From the NCBI GenBank assembly GCA_964397565.1, contig CAYNJC010000007.1, forward strand, positions 1 to 64,000: DNA of 64,000 nucleotides. The letters run 5' to 3'. The notes beneath the pieces are model-generated. The model saw only the letters and a list, made by a program, of their open reading frames with translations. It made no database searches and had not been told where the DNA came from. Below are positions 25,094-32,541 of this stretch, in pieces (position 1 is the stretch's first letter; each line of letters opens with the position of its first letter). The position numbers and the translations under genes were made by a program. The DNA comes from JAPLST01 sp964397565 (GTDB lineage: Bacteria > Auribacterota > UBA3054 > JAPLST01).

Positions 25094-26266
25094 TCAACCG
25101 TAGAGTTTGAGTTTCTGAATGCGCGCGACGGCCTCGCGCAGGCGCTCTTTCGGCGCGGTCAAGGTCATGCGCACAAAACCTTCGCCACTGGGACCCAAGC
25201 CGTTGCCGGGGGTGGTGACAATCGCAGCTTGTTCGAGCAGCGTCATGGTGGTCTGGGCGGAGGTCATGCCCTGGGGCACTGGCGCCCAGACATAAAACGC
25301 GCCCTGCGGCGGCTCGACCGCGCAGCCACACGCGCGCAGGCCTTGGATCAACACATCGCGGCGTTCCTGGTACATCGCCAGCAGCGTGGCATGGCACTCC
25401 TGCGGACCAGTCAGCGCGGCGATGGCGGCATCCTGCACCGCGCCGAAAATGCCCGAATCCAAATTCGATTTGACTTTGGCGAGGCCGGCCAGCAGGTCGC
25501 GATTGCCGGCCGCGAAGGCGACGCGCCAGCCGGTCATGCTATAGGTTTTGGATAACGAATAATACTCGAGGCCGACGTCCTTCGCGCCCGGCACTTCGAG
25601 AAATGACGGCGGTTTGACGCCGTCGTAATACACATCACAATAGGCGGCGTCGTGGCAGACCAGAATGTCGTGCTGGTGGGCGAAGGCGACCACCTCTGCG
25701 AAGAACGAGCGTGGCGCGATCGTCGCGGTCGGATTGTTCGGATAGCACAAGAACATCAGGCGCGCGCGGCGGGCGACGTCGGCGGGGATGGCGCTCAGGT
25801 CGGGCAGATAGTTGCGGGCACGGGTGAGCGGCATCCAATGCGTGACGCCGCCGGCGAAGAGCGTGCCGGAATGGTACACCGGATAGCCGGGTTCGGGCAC
25901 GAGCACGACATCGCCCGGATTGACGAACGCAAGATGAATGTGGCCGATGCCTTCTTTCGAGCCGAGCAGCGGCAGGATTTCGGTGTCCGGATCAAGCGTG
26001 ACGCCGAAGCGGCGCTGATAATGCGCGGCGCAGGCCTGGCGCAAGGCGGGCTTGCCCTGGTCGAGCGCGTATTGATGATTGCCCGGTTCGAGCGCGGCGC
26101 GCTGCAGGGCGGCGACAATGTGCGCCGGCGTGGGCGTGTCGGGATCGCCGACGCCGAGATTGATGACGTCTTTGCCTTGCGCGATGAGCGCGCGTTTGAC
26201 TTTGTCGATTTCGGCAAAGAGGTAGGGCGGCAGGTGCTGCAGGCGTTGCGCAAACGAGGTCGTCAC
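25094..26266 (-). CDS. LL-diaminopimelate aminotransferase-like class I/II aminotransferase
   Basis: The 390-residue PLP enzyme resembles DapL-type aminotransferases, which make LL-diaminopimelate directly from tetrahydrodipicolinate. Visible motifs are INLGVGDPDTPTP (residues 35-47), YPNNPTA (about 173-179), the PLP-lysine segment YYSLSKTYSMTGWRVAFAAG and the C-terminal FVRMTL arginine. LLGSKEGIGH is typical of this branch. Other members of the same group act on other amino acids, so specificity is inferred. It appears to be the first gene of the minus-strand run down to rnfA; a promoter lies at 26318-26346. Confidence 0.85.
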   Translation of the reverse strand: MTTSFAQRLQHLPPYLFAEIDKVKRALIAQGKDVINLGVGDPDTPTPAHIVAALQRAALEPGNHQYALDQGKPALRQACAAHYQRRFGVTLDPDTEILPLLGSKEGIGHIHLAFVNPGDVVLVPEPGYPVYHSGTLFAGGVTHWMPLTRARNYLPDLSAIPADVARRARLMFLCYPNNPTATIAPRSFFAEVVAFAHQHDILVCHDAAYCDVYYDGVKPPSFLEVPGAKDVGLEYYSLSKTYSMTGWRVAFAAGNRDLLAGLAKVKSNLDSGIFGAVQDAAIAALTGPQECHATLLAMYQERRDVLIQGLRACGCAVEPPQGAFYVWAPVPQGMTSAQTTMTLLEQAAIVTTPGNGLGPSGEGFVRMTLTAPKERLREAVARIQKLKLYG

Positions 26267-26317
26267 GGGCAGTGCATCTCCAAGCGTTAAACGTAGGCAA
26301 TCCCAATTAACTGGCAG

Positions 26318-26346
26318 ATTATAGCACAGCCGGCGTGAAAAATCAA
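26318..26346 (-). promoter_or_regulatory. Sigma70-like promoter of the aminotransferase-folK-rnf run
   Basis: On the minus strand TTGATT (26341-26346) and TATAAT (26318-26323) are separated by 17 bases, 51 bases upstream of the ATG. Its -35 region overlaps that of the divergent bioA promoter. Confidence 0.6.
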
Positions 26347-26364
26347 AGCGGAATTTGGTATAAT
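26336..26364 (+). promoter_or_regulatory. Sigma70-like promoter of bioA
   Basis: TGAAAA (26336-26341) and consensus TATAAT (26359-26364) are 17 bases apart, 31 bases before the TTG start of bioA. The -35 box is weak and shares bases with the divergent promoter. Confidence 0.5.
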
Positions 26365-26395
26365 TCCTTTTGTTATGCTAACCGAAGGAATGTGA

Positions 26396-27748
26396 TTGAC
26401 CGGTGTTGATGACATACTGCAGTTGGATCGCGCGTATGTGTGGCACCCCTGCACACAGATGAAAGATCATGAGCAGCAGCCACCGCTCGAAATTGTGCGC
26501 GGCTGTGGCGCACTGCTCTTTGACGCCGCGGGCCGGCGCTATATTGACGGCATTTCCTCATGGTGGGTGAATTTGCTGGGGCATGCGCATCCGCGCTTGA
26601 CGCGCGTGCTGCAGGAACAGGCGGCCACGCTCGAACAGGTTATTTTTGCGGGCTTCACGCATGCGCCGGGCGCGCGGCTGGCGGCGCGGCTGTGCGCGGC
26701 GGCGCCCGGCGGCTATGCCAAGGTCTTTTATGCCGATTGCGGTTCGGCTGCGGTGGAAGTCGCGTTGAAAATGTCGTTTCAATTTTGGCAGCAGACCGGG
26801 CAGCCGCGCAAGCGCCGGTTTGTCTCCGTGCGCGGCGCCTATCACGGCGAGACGCTCGGCGCGCTGTCACTCGGCGGCCTGGCGTTGTACCGCGAGAAAT
26901 TCGCGCCGCTGCTGCTCGACACGCTGATGGTGCCGGGTCCGGATTGCTTTCGCTGCCCGTTCCAAAAAGCGCGCGCCACCTGCGCGGCCGAGTGCTTTGC
27001 ACCCATGCAGGCGGCGCTCGACGCGCACGCCGCCGACGTGGCCGGTGTGTTCATCGAGCCGCTGGTGCAATGCGCGAACGGGATGAACATGTACAGCCCG
27101 GTGTATTTGCAGAAGCTGGCGGCGGCGTGTGCGGCAGCCGGCGTGCATCTGATTGCCGACGAGATCGCCGTGGGCTTTGGCCGGACGGGCACGCTGTTCG
27201 CCAGTGAGCAGGCGGGGATCGCGCCCGATTTACTGTGCTTGTCGAAAGGACTGACGGGTGGGTACATGCCGTTTGCGGCCGTGCTGGTGCGGGATGCGCA
27301 GATGTTCGACGCATTTTACGGCGAGTATTCAGAAATGAAGGCATTTTACCACAGTCATTCCTACACGGGCAATCCGATGGCGTGCCGGCTCGCGCTGGAA
27401 ACGATGGACATACTCACAGCAGAGGCACTGCCGGCGTTGCCGGTGCGGATCGCGGCCCTGCAACGAGTGCTGGCGTCGCTGGCGGGGCTGGCGCACGTGG
27501 GCGAGACGCGCCAATGCGGATTTATCGGCGCCATCGAGCTGGTAGCTGCGCGGGCGGGCAAGCGCGCGTATCCGCCTGAACAGCGGATTGGTTGGCAGGT
27601 ATATCGCGCGGCGCTGCGACGCGGTGCAATTTTGCGGCCGCTCGGCGATGTGCTGTATTTTTTGACGCCCTTGACGATCCCGCTGGAGCTTCTTGAAGAA
27701 CTGGGCGCCATTGCGCGCGACAGTATCCGCGAGGTGACGGAGCGATGA
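26396..27748 (+). CDS. bioA: Adenosylmethionine-8-amino-7-oxononanoate aminotransferase
   Basis: A 450-residue class III aminotransferase that uses S-adenosylmethionine to make 7,8-diaminopelargonate in biotin synthesis. Key segments are WHPCTQMKDHEQQPP (about residues 16-30), GISSWWVNLLGHAHP, GAYHGETLGALS, IADEIAVGFGRTG and the PLP lysine in LCLSKGLTGGYMPFA (about residue 282). It appears to start with TTG behind AAGGAATG. The next gene overlaps by four bases although its product is unrelated. No other bio gene is in the window. Confidence 0.95.
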   Translation: MTGVDDILQLDRAYVWHPCTQMKDHEQQPPLEIVRGCGALLFDAAGRRYIDGISSWWVNLLGHAHPRLTRVLQEQAATLEQVIFAGFTHAPGARLAARLCAAAPGGYAKVFYADCGSAAVEVALKMSFQFWQQTGQPRKRRFVSVRGAYHGETLGALSLGGLALYREKFAPLLLDTLMVPGPDCFRCPFQKARATCAAECFAPMQAALDAHAADVAGVFIEPLVQCANGMNMYSPVYLQKLAAACAAAGVHLIADEIAVGFGRTGTLFASEQAGIAPDLLCLSKGLTGGYMPFAAVLVRDAQMFDAFYGEYSEMKAFYHSHSYTGNPMACRLALETMDILTAEALPALPVRIAALQRVLASLAGLAHVGETRQCGFIGAIELVAARAGKRAYPPEQRIGWQVYRAALRRGAILRPLGDVLYFLTPLTIPLELLEELGAIARDSIREVTER

Positions 27749-29406
27749 GCACGACTGACGCGGTGTCATGGAGTGGCCGGACGATGGGCGCCTATAGCGT
27801 GCTGCTCGAGATTGGGCGCGGGCGCAGCGGCGTCGTGTATCTTGCGGAAGAGACGACCACGCAGCAAAAGGTGGCGCTGAAAATATACGCCGCCGGGCCC
27901 TGTGGCGAGTCGGCGCTGCTGGCGGCGCAGGCGCTGCAAACCGCGCACCACGACGGGGTGGCCCGTGTGCATGCCTGCGGTCGTGAGGACGAGCGGGTGT
28001 GGGTGGTGACTGAGTATGTGCTGTTCGAGCCGTTGCGTGCGGATGCGCGCGTCGGCCAGATTGCGTTTGCCAAGAATCTCTCCGAGTATATGAGCGAGCA
28101 CGCCGGCCTGCTGGACGAGTGCACGGTGGCGGCGCTGCTGCTCAACCTGTGTGATGCGCTCCTGCACGTCCATGCGCAGGCGCTGCCAGGCTATGGTGGG
28201 ATTCATCCGCATAATATATTACTGCAGCGGGATGAGCAGGGCGCGTTGCGGGCATTGTTGACGGACATTGGCATGAGTGGGGGGCGGCTGCGCCGCTCGG
28301 CGGCGGATGCCTACTTGAGTCCGGAGGAATTGCAGGGGCAGCCCGCGACGGCGCAGAGTGATATATATGGCCTGGGTGCGCTGGCCTACTTTCTGTTGAC
28401 CAGTGTTGCGCCGCCCTCGCCGCTGGTCGAGCCGACGCGCATCCGCCAAACTTGCGATCCGGGTTGGGATGCACTGGTGCGGCGCGCATTGAAGTATGAA
28501 CCCGAGCGGCGGTACCGCTCCTATCAGGATTTTCGTGCCGAGGTCGCCGAGATTGTGGCACGGATCAAGAAACCCTTCTGGAGAAAATGTATGCGGGTGG
28601 TGTATTTCACGAACATGTTTATTGGGTTGGTGATTCTGGCGGGTGCGCTGACCGGCATCATTTATTATTTGCGCAGCGAACGGCTGGCGTCGAATGCCGC
28701 GCCGCCGGATATGATTGAGGAGTTGACGCCGGCGCCAGTGCTGACCGAACCACCCGCGCTGCCACAGAGCAGCATGCTGACGGTGGGCGCCGACGACAGC
28801 AACGTGCCGCCGGTGCTGCCGGAAGCGTCGTCGAACAACCTGCTGGACACCACCAGTGCGGTTGCGATCGGCAGCCCGACTAGTCCGACCGGTTCGACAA
28901 ATCAGACGAGTCCGACACCTGCAGCCGTGCCGGTGGCTGTTGTAGAACCCGCGGTGCCGGCGGCTGCCGTGCCGGAACCTACACCGGCGGCAGCCGTGCC
29001 CGAACCCGCGCCGGCAGAAATCGCGCAGGTGTATGTCGTCAAGCCGCATGACACGCTCTGGCGGATTGCGAAGCAGCACGGCATGACCGTGGCGGAATTG
29101 TTGGCACTGAACGGACTGGCGGACAATGTCGTGATTCGGGCAGGGCAGCACTTGCAGGTGCGCGGTAGTGCCAGTACCAGCGTGCCAGACCAGCCCGCGC
29201 CTGCCGCAACGCCGACTGCACCCGTGCCAGCAGCCACGCCGACCACGCCGGTGTACACGCAGTACACGGTGCAGCCAGGCGACACCTATTACAGCATTGC
29301 GCGCAAATTCGGGTGTGCGGTTCAGGAGCTGCAGCGCGTCAACACGAATCAAGCGTTGCGCTTTGACCAGATCATTCAGGTGCCCGGAGTGCAGCGGCAT
29401 GACTAG
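27745..29406 (+). CDS. Kinase-like (probable pseudokinase) membrane protein with two LysM domains
   Basis: The 553-residue protein has an N-terminal Ser/Thr-kinase fold (residues 14-275), one membrane helix (about 282-308), a Pro/Ala/Thr linker and two LysM domains (about 429-473 and 506-549). The glycine loop (GRGRSG) and lysine K46 in VALKIY are present. The catalytic HRDxxxxN is replaced by GGIHPHNILL (151-160) and DFG by TDIG (173-176), so the catalytic aspartate is missing and activity is doubtful. LysM domains bind peptidoglycan, suggesting a wall-sensing receptor with a cytoplasmic kinase-like part. It is coupled to bioA and overlaps the HAD phosphatase. Confidence 0.85.
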   Translation: MSTTDAVSWSGRTMGAYSVLLEIGRGRSGVVYLAEETTTQQKVALKIYAAGPCGESALLAAQALQTAHHDGVARVHACGREDERVWVVTEYVLFEPLRADARVGQIAFAKNLSEYMSEHAGLLDECTVAALLLNLCDALLHVHAQALPGYGGIHPHNILLQRDEQGALRALLTDIGMSGGRLRRSAADAYLSPEELQGQPATAQSDIYGLGALAYFLLTSVAPPSPLVEPTRIRQTCDPGWDALVRRALKYEPERRYRSYQDFRAEVAEIVARIKKPFWRKCMRVVYFTNMFIGLVILAGALTGIIYYLRSERLASNAAPPDMIEELTPAPVLTEPPALPQSSMLTVGADDSNVPPVLPEASSNNLLDTTSAVAIGSPTSPTGSTNQTSPTPAAVPVAVVEPAVPAAAVPEPTPAAAVPEPAPAEIAQVYVVKPHDTLWRIAKQHGMTVAELLALNGLADNVVIRAGQHLQVRGSASTSVPDQPAPAATPTAPVPAATPTTPVYTQYTVQPGDTYYSIARKFGCAVQELQRVNTNQALRFDQIIQVPGVQRHD

Positions 29407-30274
29407 TCACCGGCGCACAAAACGCGCCACCTTGGTGGCGATTGACTTGGACGGCACGCTGTTGCGCGACGACAAGGTCATTTCCGAGTTCAGCCTGGTG
29501 ACGTTGCGTTTGCTAAGCCAGGCGGGCATCCACATTGCCTTTGTCACCGGGCGGCGCGCGCGGATCGCCGCGCCGGTCTTGGCGCCGGTTACGTTTCCCG
29601 CGTGGGCGGTGCTGAACAACGGGCCGGTGGGCATCGCGCTGCCGGGCCACACGCGCTGCTTTACGCGCTATATCAGTCCGGTGGTGGTGCAGGAAGTCAT
29701 TGCCTGTCTGCATACCGTGGGCCGGCCGCCGGTGATTGTGGTCGACCCGGCCGGCACGCCGGTCGATTTGATCATGGATCGCGCGTTGCTGCAGATCCCC
29801 TTGTATCAAGAGTATGCGGCCCGACATGAGGGCTATCTCACGATCACCGACGATCTTGCGGGCAGTGCCTTGCTCGCGCGTGCGGTCGCCATGTTCTTGT
29901 GCGAGCCCGAGAGCGCTGTGCCCGCGTTGCGCGCGCATTTGACGACCGCGCTGGGCGATTGCATCGAGCACCGCGCGCTCGACAATCTGGAATATATTCA
30001 CGACCATCGCATTGTCGAAATGGTCGAGCCGGGGCTGACCAAATGGAACGGCATTGAGATGCTGATGGAAGCCCTGGCGCTCGAGGATGCGCGCGTGATC
30101 GCGTTCGGCGACGACCACAATGATCTGGACATGCTGACCGCCGCGGCCATGAGTTTTGCGCCGCGCAATGCGATTCAAGCCGCGAAGCAAGCCGCAGATG
30201 ACATTATTCCGAGCAACAACGACGACGGCGTTGCCGTCACGTTGCGCAAGCTCTTTCCGGATGTCTTTGACTAA
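29399..30274 (+). CDS. Cof-type HAD-superfamily phosphatase
   Basis: A 291-residue hydrolase with the four HAD motifs: VAIDLDGTLLRDD (motif I, nucleophile Asp about residue 16), VTGRRA (motif II), the lysine in GLTKWNGI (motif III) and FGDDHNDLDML (motif IV). The C2-type cap and length are those of the Cof/YidA group, which dephosphorylates sugar phosphates or flavin precursors. The ATG at 29399 overlaps the LysM protein by eight bases; a longer frame reading into that gene is rejected. It is followed six bases later by ligA. Confidence 0.9.
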   Translation: MTSHRRTKRATLVAIDLDGTLLRDDKVISEFSLVTLRLLSQAGIHIAFVTGRRARIAAPVLAPVTFPAWAVLNNGPVGIALPGHTRCFTRYISPVVVQEVIACLHTVGRPPVIVVDPAGTPVDLIMDRALLQIPLYQEYAARHEGYLTITDDLAGSALLARAVAMFLCEPESAVPALRAHLTTALGDCIEHRALDNLEYIHDHRIVEMVEPGLTKWNGIEMLMEALALEDARVIAFGDDHNDLDMLTAAAMSFAPRNAIQAAKQAADDIIPSNNDDGVAVTLRKLFPDVFD

Positions 30275-30280
30275 TTTTGG

Positions 30281-32293
30281 ATGAAAGCTGATGCAGCACA
30301 AGAGATTGCGCGACTGCGCGCGGAGATTCGTGCGCATGACCGGCGCTATTACGTCGAGAATGCGCCGACGATCAGCGATCAGGAATATGATCGGCTGATG
30401 GCCGAGTTGCGCGAACGCGAAGCGGCGCAGCCCGAGCTGATCACGCCGGACTCGCCGACGCAGCGCGTGGGCGGACAGCCAGTGATGGGTTTTGCATCGG
30501 TGCGGCACGCCGTGCCGTTGCTCTCGATGGACAACACCTATTCACATGCTGACTTGCAGGCCTTTGATCAGCGCGTGCGCGACGCGCTGGGCGTCATGCT
30601 GGTCGAGTATGTGGTTGAGCTGAAATTCGATGGTTTGGCGGTCGCGTTGCGCTATGAGAATCGCCGCTTCGCGCAGGGCGCGACGCGCGGCGACGGCACG
30701 ACCGGCGACGATGTCACGACCAATTTGAGGACCATCCGGGCGTTGCCCTTGCAACTGGCGGAGCCCGCGCCGCATGGAATACTGGACCTTCGCGGCGAAG
30801 TGTACATGCCCAAAAAAGCGTTTGCGCGGGTGAACGCCGAACGCGAAAAAAGGGGCGAGGCGCTGTTTGCCAATCCGCGCAATGCGGCGGCCGGCTCGCT
30901 GAAGATGCTCGATCCGCGCAGCACGGCGCAGCGCGGGCTGGGATTTTTTTGTTATGGCGCCGCCGGAGAATATGGCTGCGCGACGCACCGTGAGCTGTTG
31001 CAGGCGCTGGCGACGTATGGCGTGCCTGTCTCGCCGCATTGCACGGTGTGCCATGGCATTGACGACGTCATGCGCCAGTGCAATGCCTGGCAGGACAAAC
31101 GCCACGACCTGCCGTTTGAAACCGACGGCATGGTCGTCAAGGTAAATTCCTTTCACGAACAAAAACTGTTGGGCGCGACGGCGAAGTATCCGCGCTGGGC
31201 GATTGCCTACAAGTTTGCGGCGGAACAGGCGACGACGAAGCTGGAGCGGGTTGAAGTGCAAGTCGGGCGTACGGGCGCGCTGACGCCGGTGGCGCATTTC
31301 ACGCCGGTGCATTTGGCGGGGACGACGGTGGCGCGCGCGACGCTGCATAATTTTGATGAAGTGGCGCGCAAAGACATTCAGGTGGGCGATTGGATTGTGG
31401 TGGAAAAAGCGGGTGAGATCATTCCGTACGTGGTGCGCGCGGACGTAGCGCGGCGGACGGGCGCGGAGCAGCCGATTGCGCCGCCGACGGCCTGTCCGGA
31501 ATGTGGCGGGCCGGTGCTGCGTTCCGAGGATTGCGCCGCGATCACGTGTGAAAATCAGGCGTGCCCGGCGCGGGTGAAGGCCAGCCTCGAGTATTTTGCC
31601 GGGCGGCGCGCGATGGACATCGAGGGACTGGGTGCGGCGGTGGTGGCACAGCTTGTCGAAAAAGGGCTGGTGCGCGATTACGGCGACTTGTACACGTTGC
31701 GCGAAGAACAGGTGGTGCTGCTGGAACGGATGGGCGAAAAAAGCGCGCGGAATTTGTTGGCGGGCATCGAAACGAGCAAGCAGCGGCCATTGGCGCACCT
31801 GATCAATGCGCTGGGCATTCGCAACGTGGGTGAAGCGACGGCGCGCGCGCTGGCGGCCACGTTCGGTTCGATCTCCGCCGTGGCTCAGGCGCGCGTTGAA
31901 CAATTGCAGCAGGTGCCGGATGTCGGGCCGGAAGTGGCCGAATCGGTGCTGGCATTTTTTGCCAATGCGCGCAATCAAGAGACGCTGGCAAAGCTGGCGC
32001 AAGCGGGCGTGCGCATGCAGGACGATGCGGCTGGCACGGATGCGGCGCGGCCGCAGCCGTTGCGCGGGAAAACGTTTGTCATCACCGGCACCTTGCCGGG
32101 TGTTGCGCGCGATGAAGCGGAAGAATTGATCCGTCGTTTGGGCGGCACCACCAGCACGAGTGTGTCAAAGAAAACGAGTTGTGTGCTGGCAGGGGAGTCA
32201 CCCGGCTCGAAAGTGGACAAGGCGCGCGCGCTGGGCGTGCCGGTGCTGAGCTGGCAAGAGGTAATGACTATGGTGGCTGGGTATGAACGATGA
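30281..32293 (+). CDS. ligA: NAD-dependent DNA ligase
   Basis: A complete 670-residue LigA that seals nicks using NAD. The adenylation lysine is in VELKFDGLAV (about residue 112), with RGDGTTGDDVT and NPRNAAAGSLK following. Next come the OB fold, a zinc finger with CPECGG and CENQACPAR, helix-hairpin-helix repeats, and a BRCT domain (KTFVITGTLPG to the end). The last codons and the stop fall inside a heptamer micro-array (32284-32325), so the extreme C-terminus may have been altered by it. Confidence 0.97.
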   Translation: MKADAAQEIARLRAEIRAHDRRYYVENAPTISDQEYDRLMAELREREAAQPELITPDSPTQRVGGQPVMGFASVRHAVPLLSMDNTYSHADLQAFDQRVRDALGVMLVEYVVELKFDGLAVALRYENRRFAQGATRGDGTTGDDVTTNLRTIRALPLQLAEPAPHGILDLRGEVYMPKKAFARVNAEREKRGEALFANPRNAAAGSLKMLDPRSTAQRGLGFFCYGAAGEYGCATHRELLQALATYGVPVSPHCTVCHGIDDVMRQCNAWQDKRHDLPFETDGMVVKVNSFHEQKLLGATAKYPRWAIAYKFAAEQATTKLERVEVQVGRTGALTPVAHFTPVHLAGTTVARATLHNFDEVARKDIQVGDWIVVEKAGEIIPYVVRADVARRTGAEQPIAPPTACPECGGPVLRSEDCAAITCENQACPARVKASLEYFAGRRAMDIEGLGAAVVAQLVEKGLVRDYGDLYTLREEQVVLLERMGEKSARNLLAGIETSKQRPLAHLINALGIRNVGEATARALAATFGSISAVAQARVEQLQQVPDVGPEVAESVLAFFANARNQETLAKLAQAGVRMQDDAAGTDAARPQPLRGKTFVITGTLPGVARDEAEELIRRLGGTTSTSVSKKTSCVLAGESPGSKVDKARALGVPVLSWQEVMTMVAGYER

Positions 32294-32325
32294 ATGAGCA
32301 ACGATTAGAGATTTGAAATTTGAGA
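32284..32325. repeat. Heptamer micro-array overlapping the ligA stop
   Basis: Six consecutive units with a 7-base period: TGAACGA, TGAATGA, GCAACGA, TTAGAGA, TTTGAAA, TTTGAGA. The first unit equals that of the array at 1-62. The array begins inside the last ligA codons and has no four-helix-bundle gene next to it. Confidence 0.75.
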
Positions 32326-32350
32326 TGGAATGGCCTACAATAGGAATAAT

Positions 32351-32431
32351 GCGAGAGTGGCGGAATTGGCAGACGCGCCAGATTTAGGTTCTGGTGTCAA
32401 TGACGTGTGGGTTCAAGTCCCTCCTCTCGCA
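32351..32431 (+). tRNA. tRNA-Leu (UAG)
   Basis: Acceptor arms GCGAGAG (32351-32357) and CTCTCGC (32424-32430) pair. The anticodon stem CCAGA/TCTGG encloses TTTAGGT, giving anticodon TAG. The long variable arm is that of a class II tRNA, and the T loop reads GTTCAAGTC. The discriminator is A; CCA is not encoded. Confidence 0.95.
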
Positions 32432-32434
32432 CTT

Positions 32435-32541
32435 CTTTCGGTTTTCAGCTGCTTGGAGTCCCGCCATCGGTGGGATTTTCGGTTTTCGGTTTTCAGTGAC
32501 TGCAGCAAACGGCAAACTGAAAACGGCAAACTGAAAACAGG
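32435..32541. repeat. Composite repeat: inverted heptamer arrays around a hairpin
   Basis: Order: CTTTCGG and TTTTCAG (32435-32448); a hairpin segment starting CAGCTGCTTGGAGTCCCGCC (32446-32476); TTTTCGG twice and TTTTCAG (32476-32496); ten bases; then AAACGGC and AAACTGA alternating to 32541. The last array is inverted relative to the first ones. The 31-base hairpin segment recurs at 39046-39076 with two changes. This separates the tRNA from the signal sequence of the TPR protein. Confidence 0.8.
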
